Assembly (NCBI GenBank): GCA_027559495.1
Contig: JAMXSV010000003.1
Location: 4,464,001-4,528,000, forward strand
Source of the DNA: Aurifilum marmelostoma
Lineage: Eukaryota; Ascomycota; Sordariomycetes; Diaporthales; Cryphonectriaceae
Length of the DNA: 64,000 nt
Direction: 5' to 3'
Below the pieces are notes generated by a model. The model ran no database searches. It was not told where the DNA came from and saw nothing but the letters and a program-made list of their open reading frames with translations. Shown here in pieces: positions 49,201 to 60,330 of the stretch. The stretch's first letter is position 1, and every line of letters begins with the position of its first letter. The translations under genes were made by a program, and so were the position numbers.

Positions 49201-49605
49201 TGTCGATGCCGGGCGACGTGCGCACCGAGTGCGAAACAGCCTGAAGGATTGCGCGGCAGGCCACCAACCGAAGCGGCCGGCGCGGCTGACCTTTTACGAC
49301 GCCAAGGGCGGCGCGGGCGGCAGCGGCATCAACCCCAAGGCCTTTGAGCATGTGGACCTGCTCCTCAAGCAAGCGCTGGAGCGGGGTCGAGAGGTTCCAC
49401 TGCGCCGGCGGGTACCCCGAGGTGCGTGGCCACGCGAGTTCTGCAAGCACTGCCAACGAGAGTGATGGCGCAAGGCGGGCAGCGAGGTGATCACCTCCAG
49501 AGCCCGCCTGCGGCGTGCACCATCGACTGTGGACGCTCTGCCAAACGGGCCGGAGGAAGGATTTTCCCACAGCGGGCCCGCCCCGCTGACTTCAGTCAGA
49601 CAGTA
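46300..49605 (+). pseudogene. hrq1: Hrq1-type DNA helicase gene with frame broken throughout
   Basis: Hrq1 is the fungal RecQ4-like 3'-5' helicase used in cross-link repair and telomere maintenance. Its parts occur in order: INFGYVDEVMLQIDVKGAER (about 46660), a LREEDL-MPVYS segment (46960-46995), PWYTGQIVPD, YDDLDFLLVQNLVNTLYNA (47316-47372), Walker A VSTSTSSGKSLIYQLP with one surplus G (47440-47489), RALAQDQ (47540-47563), FDGDTP, motif II as DDLH (47768-47779), GAVGSHVAV, GRKEFLC, GGYTPQD (about 48195), GSLDAV, LRQQSG, DSLSLLVGDCFPTDQHFMQ (48388 onward), TFYDAKGGAGGSG (49289-49327), a Cys-rich end and a stop near 49605. The length equals a full family member. Frame changes come every few tens of bases, through both single insertions and deletions, while corrected motifs stay near consensus. 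Borders are approximate. Whether it is a dead gene or a live gene with sequence errors is open; I favour errors. Confidence 0.85.
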
Positions 49606-50800
49606 AGGTGCTAGCCACGCCGGTGCTCCTGAGGGACCGGAACGCGCTGAGGGCTCATCGATACCGAAGATGGAGGGAGGGTGGGGAGGGGGAGGGGGAG
49701 GAGGATGGAACTGGAGCAGGCTGGTGGTTCCCGAGGGTGACCATCACTCCCGGGGCGAGGGCAAGCAAGCAAATGCTCGCTGGGGAGTGCACCGAGGGCT
49801 GTTGTATCCGATGGACGGGAAAACCGCTGAAGAAAAAGATCTGGCGGAACTTCCCACCGGACCGCGTCGCTGTCTTGTGCTGCTGGTGGCTGATGGCCGG
49901 CCCGGCAGCTAAACCTGTATCATGTGCGCTATCGTCATATACACCCACTTCTCGATCCCGAGTGTCGCGCAGTGTCGGACGCAGGTGTATGGCCGGCAGC
50001 CTAGAACGCAGTCGTCGGAAAGCAGAGATCCCTGCCATAATGTTGACGGCAAGATGAGTCCTTGACTCCCTGGCGTCGGTGGGGAGGGAGAGAGAGAGAG
50101 AGAGAGAGAGAAAAGCAGCAGCCATTACATGAGGACATCTGGCTGGATGGGTATCTACTGCCCATGAATATGTCTCAACAGTTTAAGTATTGAAACCTAG
50201 GAGTGTGCTTTTATACTAGACTATTCGTGACAAGCGAGCAATTGAAAAACTTTACAAAAATCATAGCTGGTTGATGCCTTGGTCTGCTGGTAACAATATC
50301 CAACTATACCACACCAGGCAGGAGCTCACCAGAACCATAAATTTTCTCTGTTACCAGAGAACCCTGCCAATTCCGGTTACGGACACAATATCTTGGGATG
50401 CAGCTCTTTATTTTGGGGACGGAGAGGGAAAAAAACTATCTCACCCTCCGTTTGAAACATAACTGCTGTACCGAGACCGACCGCCCATTTCTCTTTTTCT
50501 TTCATTCATATTCATTCTTTTTCAATTTTTTTCCCTCTTCATTGATTATTAGATGTTGGATATGCTCCAGCTTGGTCGTGTGTTGAGACTCATTCATCCG
50601 TATGAACAACCCATCACTTTCTTTCCTCTGAACGTCTTTCCTTCTTCTCCCACATCAAGCCGCCCACAACTCCCTCTCTATAATTTCCCTAGCGCGGCGG
50701 CACGGAACAGTGGCCCACTACAATAAATAACAAAACTCCTACTCTTCGCCCCGCGTCTCAACTCCATCCTCTACAGCCCCCCTCCATACCGGGACTTCAT
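49606..50800. other. intergenic region
   Basis: Contains a (GA)n tract at 50088-50111. No gene supported. 50470-50800 is T/C-rich and may be the leader of the next gene. Confidence 0.4.
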
Positions 50801-50831
50801 CAATGGAGTCATCCACTTGGGTGACACCCCG

Positions 50832-50847
50832 CCCCCCCCCCCCCCCC
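50832..50847. repeat. C16 mononucleotide run
   Basis: Sixteen C within the 5' part of the broken rhodopsin-domain gene. Confidence 0.95.
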
Positions 50848-51772
50848 TTTCGCCTTCCCTCCGGCACAGCGACGGTGGCCCACCTGGACCGGCTGACACA
50901 AATTGGCGGATATGCCTCCTCCGTCATGCCTACCGCCTGGCACGGACGCCGGCGACCCATGGGACCTCCCCTGCCGACGTCGTCACGTGGGTCTCCGACT
51001 GATGCTGCCGCTTCTCGCCGTTTCCTCGTCCTTGCGGATCTGGGGCAAGATCTGGACGGGGCGGAAGCTCAAGCGGACAACGCGTGCTGATAGCAGCCTG
51101 GTGGTCTGAACTGTTCCTCACACGATTCAACCATCCCACAATCAATAGCTAACAGCCAGCACCCTTTGCAAAAGACCTGCATGTTCGTCTCGGCCGTCAT
51201 GACGACAGTCTCGGTGCAGGGGCTACAGCAAGCACCAGGCTGGAACGCACCGCCGGACTTCCTCTCCGAGGACCATGACCATCGTGGGGGTCTACGTCCA
51301 ACGTCACGCTCACGGCCAGCATCCTCGAGCAAAACTGGAACAGCCACGATGACAGGGCTGGCTGAGGTGAAGCAACCTGGATGCGGGCCGCCAGCTGGTT
51401 CGTCCAGCGTGACGACCAACCTGTTCCTCGTCAGCAACATCATCCTCATCTAGGTCAATCTATGCGGTCTCAGATAGCGCGGTGAGCCACCACCTCCCCC
51501 TCACTCCCTCGGCTCGCGGGCTGGCCTATTGTGCAGGGGGCTTGGCTGATAGGTGGTGGTTGCCCCTGCATCTGGGACCAACGCTCGACGCCTCCTGCAG
51601 TCGACAGCGAATCCAGGCCGCTGGTGGGAGACTACCGGGATCTTTACCTAAACGAGTAGGTAATCCGCAGCAACCTCTAAATATACCATATATACTTTTT
51701 ACATCCTCATATAAACCCCCACCACTTACACACAAAAGAAGGAAACCGGAAACCCTGAAGCTAACAAAAACG

Positions 51773-51796
51773 AAAAAAAAAAAAAAAAAAAAAAAA
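51773..51796. repeat. A24 mononucleotide run
   Basis: Twenty-four A directly upstream of the MDFTLVAMAW segment of the broken rhodopsin-domain gene. Confidence 0.95.
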
Positions 51797-52340
51797 GGCT
51801 CCCGCGGACCCCATGGACTTCACCCTCGTGGCCATGGCCTGGATCCTCGTGTCCAGCCTCAAGATCCCCACCAGGGCGAGCGCGCCTCATCGTCGGCTCC
51901 TCGCTGAGCATGGGCGTCTTCCGCCGGCGCGCCCTCCATCGTCCGAGGCCCGTCGGAAGCTCCCCGGCATCTCCCTGCCCGACTCGAGCTACCAGACCGC
52001 CCGGGTGCACCTCCTGGGCTACCACCGAGCCGGCCGTCACCATCATCGCCACGTCCATCCCCATGCTACGGGTGCTCTGTGCCGGGGCTGTCGGGGGCCG
52101 CCGCGGGGCGGCGCCGGGCGGGGAGACGATGGTGGTGGTGGGGGACAGCGGCGGGGAACGGCAGCGGCGGGGGGCAGGAGCAGGGCGCTCCGGGTCTACG
52201 ACGCTGCGGGGGCCGGGGGCCCGAGGCGGCGTAACTCCGCACACTGGGGGAGAGGACTCCGCCATATCACAGCTCTGGGGGTGTGGGTGCGGGGGGTGCT
52301 GTCGAGGATGAGGGCGGAGGGGAGGGGTATAAGCCTGGGG

Positions 52341-54790
52341 CTTTAGGTGTGATGAGGAGGAGATAGGGACTGTGGACGGGAACCTCTATTGGAGGTCGGT
52401 TTCTTGGGGAGGTTTCATGCAGTCTTCCCTGTACAGGCAGTAATATTTTCTTGGATGTAGGGGATTCAAAGGGGGTGCGGTTTATTGGCGTTTGTGTTGG
52501 CACAGTCATGGGGCCAGAAAAGAGAAAAGATATAGATGTGATATAAAATTTATAAAACTGGGAACCTCTGGCTGGGTTGCTTAAGAGGATAAAGTATCTG
52601 GGTAGATGATGATGTGTCTGTATATCTTGATGCAACTCATGAGGTCAAGGCTGCATCGCCATCCAGCTGCATGGCTTAGATGGCTGGCTAGAATGAGTTC
52701 TCACAGTACCTGAAGGTTCACAGAAGAAAAAGTAAATGAAAATAAAACTAAAAATCAAAGTCAAAAGGTGTTTGGTGGGGATAACAGGACAGGATGAAGA
52801 ATAGCAACAGGTGCACAGTGCTCTCACTTACAAGTGTAATTTCCCAAGATTTCCTATGAATTCTTTACACAGCGGAACTTTGTTGAGAACTATCATCAAG
52901 CTTGAACAACAAATTAGGCTCAGTCCATCTGAAGGGGGGTGGTCCATCTCACCTCCGAGTCCTCGGCTGGCTTGGCTCCAGGCCCCCCTTTTATACCAGC
53001 TAAAAGCCCAATCGTCTTACACTGGATTGCTGTCGGGGCCCAGCGGGTTAGGGTCCACCTCTTGTGCCCGGGTTTCTCACAGCATGTGGCTTAACTGTGT
53101 TCCTCTTTCTGCGCCACACAATTGCTAATGAACAAGATAGTCTTGGTTCTCTGAGTGGTTTTTACCTCTTTCTCTTTCCCTGTGCCTTTCAGTCTGGATT
53201 TTTTCTTTTGTATGTGAATAAGCTAATGCTGAACGTTGGGCTACGAGATTTGAACAAATCCATTCGCACCGCTCAATTGTCGTCACTGGTTCGTGAATCA
53301 ATCGCCTGCCATTCTCATTATCATTGATCAAGAAAGCACTAATACCTTGGCTGCTACCGGGCTATGCGTTTGTTACTGTGATAGGAGCGTGCTATCGGTG
53401 AGATTATTGTCCTGTCCAAGAGTATGGCCTCGAGCGGCTGAGCCCTCACAGTCACATCCACCACATCATCCAGGTTCTGAGATCCTCGCCCGAATATCAT
53501 CATCAGGAGTGTCTCCAAAACACTAGGATCTGATGGAGAACTCTGTCCTATATCGAGGTGCTGTGCATCTTGCCTGGCAACAGTGAACCCGAGGCTGGTT
53601 GTGGCATCTTCACTGACCGCACTGGCTTCCCAAGGGTTGATTGTATACTAGTATTGCTTATCTGTCCAGTGCGGCAAGAGGCCTGTTAGTAGCTCCAAGG
53701 GCTCTGGAAGGAAGACAGCAGGTGTATATCAATTGGTTCATCCTGGCGAAAGCAGCAGGCTAAATATGCTGCTGGTACTAGGTCTCGACGCCTCAGTTCA
53801 CTCCCCTTGAATAGCTCCATCTGGGGGCCATCTCAGTTCAGGAGACAACCCACCCTGACAGCTTTTGATGGTTCTGATTGTGTCTACAAGGACAAGGAGG
53901 TGAATAACCTCAGACACAAGATTTTAAGCTTATGATCTTAAAGGTACCCTAGGGTATCTGCAAATGACCTCGAATGGGCCCCTGGCAGACCCTCTGAATA
54001 ATTCCCATATTCACATTTCAATGGGATGGCAAAAGAGGCGTCAGATTTTAAGATGAAAGCAGCATCTCGCCCTCCTGCGCGATGCGTTGGCAATACCCTA
54101 GCCATCTGGACCTGATAAAAATGGTACAGGACAAGGTCAAACAAGTCTCAACTATATAACAGCTTGATAGCCACACATGACAGAAAGCCATTATCTGGTT
54201 TCAGACGGCACGATGTAATGCTACTAGGAGGAACTTCGGGTGAAGAAGAATATTACTATCTCGGAGGTTATTCTAGCGTGATGAAGGAGCTTCTATAAGG
54301 GAAATGTTTGTGTTTGGGTTAACCTTGAGCGTACTTTTAGTCAAAGTAGTCTTGCTGTTAATTTGGTATCAAAATCTTTACCGGAAATATAATTAGTAAC
54401 TTTGTAAATAGGTTGAGTTATTATAAGTTATAGGCAAATAAATCTTCCGAAAAAAACGAAGAATATAATAGCATGTAAAAAGAAACCTTCAGATACGTAA
54501 CCACTTGGGAGGTCCACGGAACTTGTGACCTGGTTGCCTGGTCGAATCTGGGACCTTCCTTGCAGGCGTGGCGACGGGCGATTTATCTGTACGGAAAGGA
54601 GCTCGCACGTGTATCAACCTGCACCATCGGGCCCAACGTCCCAAGCTGGGGAACCAATTGACCACCTTAACTCTGCAACACCCACTGCGAAAGTCCACGC
54701 CTGAGCCTTTACACCGGCGACCCCCAGCGGCGCTGCTAAATCACCCCTCCCACCTCCCATAGCCCGGGTCAACAAGGACAGTTGAAAACC
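52341..54790. other. 2.4 kb intergenic region
   Basis: Nothing coding is supported. 54330-54480 is strongly AT-rich. Confidence 0.45.
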
Positions 54791-54799
54791 TATCTTGCC

Positions 54800-55864
54800 C
54801 GACCAGGCCCATGGTCAAATGGCCAGGGCTGGACTTGCACCACCCCCTTGGTTACGATGCGCAGCTCCCTCAGGCCTCATCGCCCAGGCGTCGACCCGTC
54901 ACCAGCCCATACCTCCCTGGGGCCGGCGCCCCGGCAAGCTGACGGTGCAGCCGGTCTTCCCCTCGCCTCGCGCCGCCGCCCACGCAACTAGCGCCTGCGA
55001 ACCACCCTCGACGGCTCCAGGCCCGCCCACGGGCCTCCTACCGGCAGTCCGTCGAGGCCCGCTGACCCAAGCACCGCAATTGTCGCTCGGTGGGATGCCG
55101 CCAAGCCCTCTGAGGCTACGACGAGGTGGCGCGCCCGCGCCCTCGTGAGGTCCTGGAGGCACCCGGACCACTTCGACGCCGTGTCGCGGCCCCCTCGCCG
55201 ACGGAGCAGGGCCGCCAGCGTCACTTTCCATTACCAGGTTCTTTGTGCTGCGCGAGAGCAAGCCCGACGTCGACGTCGGGTAGGTGAGGGTGGATGGCGA
55301 GCGGTCACGCCCGTCGAGCTACTCCGGGGCCCGGAACCTCGGAAGGGCGAGCCAAGGAGTTCAGTGAAGATCCGGAGGGCGGAGGACATCGAGTGGGAGC
55401 CAAGGAGCCCAAGCTGACGGCTACTCAGTACGTGGTGCACCACACCCTGGCACGTGGGTGGTGAACTGCTTTCATAGGTCACCGTCAGGACGCCGTAGAT
55501 AAATCGGCTAACGATGCGGGGCTGGTGTGAACCGAACAGGATCGAGGAGCTCGAGAACAAGATCGGCGCCAACCTCATCGAGGAGGTCAATTCACGGATT
55601 TGCCGGAGGAGTGCGGGCTAGTCCTTGCCTGTAAATCGAAAGACTCAAGGTGTAAGGTTTAGTCCCCCGTTCTGCATTCACTTCTTCTTTTTTTTCTTCT
55701 TCTTTTTTTCTTCTTCCTTTTTTTTTTCTTCCCCTTTTTTTTTTTCTTTTACCTCTTATCTTGTCGGATCGTGGCAGGGTCCTAACAGCCCCGGATGCAG
55801 GTGGGGAGAGCCTCGAGGAGAAGCCAAGGGAAGGGCAGTGGACGTATTTGAGAGGAAGGACTAA
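54800..55864 (+). pseudogene. NDUFA5: complex I NDUFA5 / 29.9 kDa subunit gene, frame broken repeatedly
   Basis: This is an accessory subunit of mitochondrial NADH:ubiquinone oxidoreductase. Recognisable blocks, in changing frames, are SYRQSVEA plus a Leu-Thr-Lys-His-like piece (about 55038-55085), DEWRARAL and HPDHFDAVSRPLADGAG (55115-55215), FFVLRESKPDVDVG (55240-55280), EDIEWEP and KLTATQ (55384-55427), IEELENKIGANLIEEV (55541-55588), LVLAC, and finally WESLEEKPREGQWTY with FERKD and stop (55805-55864). An intron at 55428..55539 (GTACGT, GGCTAAC branch, ACAG) joins KLTATQ to IEELEN exactly. A second intron lies between about 55650 and 55800, with the T/C-rich tract inside. At least eight single-base indels break the frame, several in short runs (for example one T missing in Tyr-Phe). 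Start is uncertain. The gene is normally single-copy, so sequence error seems likelier than true loss. Confidence 0.75.
55428..55539 (+). other. intron of the NDUFA5 gene
   Basis: GTACGT donor, GCTAAC branch element at about 55507 and ACAG acceptor. It splits a Gln codon and joins two adjacent family motifs. Confidence 0.75.
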
Positions 55865-56639
55865 ACTATGCGAGGAAAAGAGAAGGGGTAATGATTCGAT
55901 CCTCCTGGCTGCTTAATGTGTGGAGAAAGGGGGCCTCTTTCGTCTTGTGGTTTACAGGAGGTAGGAGAATAAAATTCTAGACGACGATTCACAGAAATGG
56001 AAAACCCTGGAACCAAGAGAAAACTTGACCACCCATAAATTTGATCCGGGATGCCGCTTCCAGAGACTCTGCATCGTACACGTGGATATTGCTCGGCGAA
56101 CTATACCACATTCAACCCTAATCGTGGCAACCCGAAGAGAAGAAAAAAAGTCCAAAAAAGGAAATAACCTGAGCCATACCGTGCCCTGCGCCATCATACA
56201 AAAAACATCAAATAAATAACCGTGGTACGCCATACGACGCTCTCCCCTAAAAACACCGTTCCGTATTCTTTTTTTTTTTGGCCACCCCTGTCATAGCATG
56301 CCCTGGGGCTAATCGTCAAGGGCCATTGCCTCCTACTGATAAAGTACAAACAGCCCAGGCCGAGGTAGAGACAAACAAGGGGTAGATAAGCCCCACAACC
56401 GACCCTGTTCTTGACCACTACCGCCTGCCGCCGAGGATGCTGATGCCTCCCGCCAGCGACCACAGGCGACGAAGACAGGAAAGACGGGAATCCGGGGGAT
56501 CTGCGGTATGTGCAGCGCCGAGAGAGGCCGCGATGACGAGCGGGAGAAGAGAGGGTGTAAGCCGATAGTCACGGACGCTCTGAGCAAAGGGCTGTTTTTT
56601 TTTATTTCAGTCGAGGTGGTTATCGGCCTGTTTGTCACC
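55865..56639. other. intergenic region
   Basis: I see nothing supported here. Confidence 0.45.
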
Positions 56640-57392
56640 ATTTTCTTGTGAAAAGAAACAAAAAAGATCACAAAAAATACTCACGTGCTTGCCACCCCCC
56701 AGCGGTTTGATCTGCGGATCCTGTAGCCTCCCTGATCCCCACCGCAAACATGCCCCGCACGGGCCTCGTCCCCTCTGCTCCAGCGGCGTTGGAGCCGAGC
56801 AGCATGCTCAGCAGCAGGCAGAAGGCGAGGCTGAGCTCCTCGGGTCTTCAGTCGCGCAGGCCGGGCGTCATGCTGTTCTGGCTGAACAGGGCCTGGGGTC
56901 ATGCCGCGGCCCGCGAGCCCGGACAGCTCACTCGCGGCCGCCGCTGATGCCCACGCCGCGCAGGTTTGGCGTAGACGCCGCCGCGCAGGCCCTCGAGCTG
57001 ACTCGAAACGTGGTGCCGCCCAGGGAGGGTACGCGCGGCCACAGCACCTGCGTATCATGGACCACACGCCCAGCAGGTCGCGCCGCGGCATGTCCCACAC
57101 GGACTCGTCGATTGTTCTGGGGCGCGCGCCGGTCCTCGCCGCCTATGCGGGACGAAAGCGATCATTGGTTCCGGGGCAAAGCCGGCGAGGACAAGAAGGG
57201 ACTGGCCCGATATTTGCCCGTCAGCCAGTTTCCCAGGAAGGAAGTCTTGAGGAGGTCATGGAAATCGTGTCAGCGGATCCGGATACCCGGGTGAGGAAGT
57301 TGCACTCGGAAGATGATTATGGTGGTTGGATAATCGCCGACAACAGAGAGGAGGAGGAGGCGGAGACAAAGGAGAACTTTAGTCACCTGTAG
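56640..57392 (+). other. unidentified coding trace
   Basis: GC-rich DNA with coding-like stretches in more than one frame. The clearest part ends EVMEIVSADPDTRVRKL, then EDDYGGWIIADN, a Glu-rich stretch and a stop at 57390-57392. This reads like a real acidic C-terminus. Upstream, two frames overlap (one with RRFGVDAAAQALEL, one with MSHTDSSIVLGRAP), and I cannot decide between them. It is probably one more gene with broken frame. No family recognised. Confidence 0.35.
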
Positions 57393-58699
57393 CATCATCG
57401 GGATCTATCATGTCATCTTCCTCGAGCGATGGGTTCTGACAGTGTCGTCTCTCCGGGCTTGAGAGGCCATCACCTGTCTATCTGGCAAGCTCGGGGCGCG
57501 CGACTCTCTTCTGTGGTTCCTTTCCAGCCTCTTTGTTCCTCTCTGCTTCTCTTTTGGTTTGGATAGAAAAACAGGGCTAGTGGAGCGTCACGATACCCAG
57601 TCACTGTTGGGGGAAATGCGAGGGTGGGTGTCGGGGAGGTCGGCAGCGCTTCTCGTGCGCTGCGTGTTTGGTGGAGAGGTTTGATGACAACCTGGTAGCT
57701 TCCCACGAGCTCTCGCACCCCTGCGCCGGGGATTAGCCAAAATCATGTAATACGAGTGGCCCCACAATATACGTACCCTAAAAGCCATGCTTACCCCTGG
57801 ACGACTGCCAAGGGATATCTTCATTCATCTCTCTCTACTGTTACCCCCCTCACTTTCACAAATGGCCGCTGTCTTTTTAATAGGTATAATATCATAACTG
57901 TCTCTTTTGCTTCCATTTTATAGGCTGGCGTCGGTCAACATAATTACAGAGGTACCTCAACACTCAACTCCGCCAGTCTACACAACTACTCCTAACCACA
58001 AATGCCCCCATTTTTTTCCTTCTGGCGCAAATTCGTCCCACGGCAGCCTTTGATTCTTTTTCCTCAGTCCAAGAGTTGAATACATAGATCAATAATCCAT
58101 TTACTTCCCAGATGTTTCATCCGCGCTCAAGGGCTAGACAGAGAAGAGCCCTCCTTACCATTACGGTACATACAAAACTTCCCTCCAAAAACACACCCTT
58201 AACTTATACCCAAAAGTCTGCTGTATGCCTGGCGCAGATGATGATGATGATGGTGATGATGATCTTCTTGCTTCACGGCGAGACTACTGCCGTGCCGTGT
58301 TTGCTGGCGCTAACCCCCCACTCATCAGCAGCCACCGGAAGCACTTGTTTAATGCCGGCTTGTTGGGAGTAATGCCCTGCGAAGAAAAAGTCCCGACCGA
58401 CAAAAAAAAAAAAACTCATCCTAATCGTGGTGGTTCTTTTCAGTGTCCTTCTCCTAACCCTCATCTACGCTCATCATAACTTGGAGAGCCCGGCGCGCGC
58501 TGCGGCGCTTTCAACCACCAGGCTCCTTTTTGCACCCTAAATATAACAATACTCTCCCCACCCGGCTCACCCGCTTCCCGACCTAGTTTACACTAACAGT
58601 GAAACAAAGTTGTGCTATCACTGTAACAGCGGGCGAGCCGTCTTCTGGCCGGTATGCTGCTAGCTGGCTAGAACTGGTACCTGGATGTGGTGTAGCTCG
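57393..58699. other. intergenic region
   Basis: Contains a GAT/ATG repeat at about 58237-58262. No gene supported. Confidence 0.45.
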
Positions 58700-60330
58700 A
58701 ATGTTAAAACCCTGAGATACCCCCAGAACAGTAGGAAAGGTTGCGCGGCGCCCTGTCGTTGCTCACTTCTGCTGCAGCTCCCGAGGCGAATGGTACGAAT
58801 GCTGGCGGGTGCTTGTGGTTATTGCGGCTCGACGCCGCCCCCTTGCCGCTTTTCCTCCAGATACTTCCAGCGCGCCCTGCCGGGTTCTCTGGCGGCTGGT
58901 AGATGGAGTTGGTTGCTCCGGGTCCCAGATGGGACAGACCACCCGGAGGCGAGGCTTCGCCCAGCGGCCTGCCGTGGGCAAACGCTGCCAGGTTGCCGTT
59001 GATGCCAACCAGGCCCCTGTAAAGACGGCCACGTCGCGGATGGACCGCATCAGGTAGTCGATGGGCGGCCCGCAAGCCGCCGCTCGACCGTTCTCGCGCA
59101 GGGGCATGTACTGCGGGAGCAGGAGCGCTCGGAAGTTGTAGAGCATCTCCACGGGGCACGTGGGCCGCACGGGCTGCTGTCCCCCGGCGCGGCGAAAAGA
59201 CCGTTTCTCACAGTCTCCAGGCGGCGGGACAAGCGGTGGGTGGGCCGCGGATGGGAGCCGCGCCCGTCTGGGATCACCACCGTCGTCGGTGCACGGCGGA
59301 CTCGGCCTCGAGCTTGTCAGAGGAAGTGGCCGGCACGCGTTCCGTCGTTGGCGAGAAGTCTGGCGCTGTTGCCTGTGTGCGGGGAGGAGCGGTCGAGATG
59401 GTCGACAGCTGCGTGTACGGCGGCTCGTCGGGGGCGGGTTGAAGCTCAAGCTCAAGGAGCGCCGTTGGATATGCTCTGCCGAGCTCTGCTGGTACTCGCC
59501 AGGAGCAGGAACCCTGCTGTCGTCTTCGTCCTCTAGCTTGATCGGCGGGCCGCTCTGCCCCCGCGAGGTCGATCTCGGCCGAGCTGTCCAGACGCTGCGC
59601 CCCCGTCGTCGAGTCGCTGTTGCTGCCCCCGGCATCCCCTCCTCCGTCGTCCATCGGCTCGTCGCCGTCGCCCGCCGTCACTCGTCGTCTTATCCCTGGT
59701 GCTAAGTTACTCCCTTTCTCCTGGGTCTCGCTGGATCAGAAGCTGCTGGTAGTTCGATCAGTCGGTGGCCTTGCGCTCTCTGAACCCTGCAGGGGCGATA
59801 AACAACACCGCTCCTGGTTGCCACGGTGAATCTCTTATCCTAAACCTGCTCCGGGACCAGGCTGAGCACCGAGGCGACGGCGTTGAAAAAGTTGCGAACG
59901 CAGATCGTGAGGTACTCCCAGCGTGAAGCGGTTCAGGATCAGCGCAGCCCGGGGCTCTCTTCCGCGCTCCACAGGCAACAGCTGAACTTGGAACAGGGTT
60001 AACTCCCAGCATGTGGTAGCAGGGGGTCCCCCGGCAGGACAAGAAATCGCCGGGTGTGTTGCGCCCTCGATGGCCCGCCGCTCGCTCCTGCGCTCCCTGG
60101 CGGTAGATGCTGGTGCGATCCAGCACGTCGTGGGCCACGGTGAAGCAGCACTCGCAGCTCACCCACTGCTCGTCTACCGACAGGATCCTGGCATGTGAGG
60201 CTGGCAGCCTTGTCGGGGAGGATCCCCGGCTGTGGACCGACCTCTCAAAGGGGACCTCGTCTGGGTGGAAGTAGTCCAAAGACGGATCGCCCACGCAGAC
60301 GTCTTCTACCCTTTCCAGCCCAGTATCTCA
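58700..60330 (-). pseudogene. unidentified protein gene, frame broken
   Basis: On the minus strand, GC-rich coding-like pieces run in one order. First comes LDYFHPDEVPFER (60282-60244), then ILSVDEQWVSCECCFTVAH (about 60190-60135) with LDRTSIYRQ. An Asp/Gly/Ser-rich acidic part follows (59680-59560) with IKLEDEDDSRVPAPGEYQQ (59550-59490). Last come VEMLYNFRALLLPQYMPLRE (59152-59093) and GPPIDYLMRSIRDVAVFTG (59077-59021). Each piece has strong C/G third-position bias, but they lie in different frames and could include introns. Total extent is about 1.5 kb. I do not recognise the family; the acidic middle and Cys pairs do not decide it. Borders approximate. Confidence 0.45.

Larger units (their letters stand above)
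50800..52340 (+). pseudogene. second rhodopsin-domain membrane protein, frame broken throughout
   Basis: Pieces of the fungal rhodopsin domain are visible in order but in different frames. Near 51010-51070 is LRIWGKIWTGRKLKR followed by an Ala-Ala-Trp helix start (51084). From 51813 comes MDFTLVAMAWILVSSLKIPT. Near 51890-51920 is VGSSLSMGVF. From about 51970 are PDSSYQTARVHL and WATTEPAVTIIATSIPMLRVL (52015-52080), the family's helix 6-7 signature. After that comes a Gly-rich tail. A C16 run (50832-50847) and an A24 run (51773-51796) lie inside it; the A-run may be intronic. The part between 51100 and 51750 is poorly resolved. It is related in family to the intact gene at 23562-25330, but the readable parts are not close copies. 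Borders are approximate. Confidence 0.65.

Noticed and set aside
46300..60330. Repeat-induced point mutation as cause of the broken genes
   Set aside because: RIP gives C-to-T changes and AT-rich DNA; these regions are GC-rich and broken by indels.
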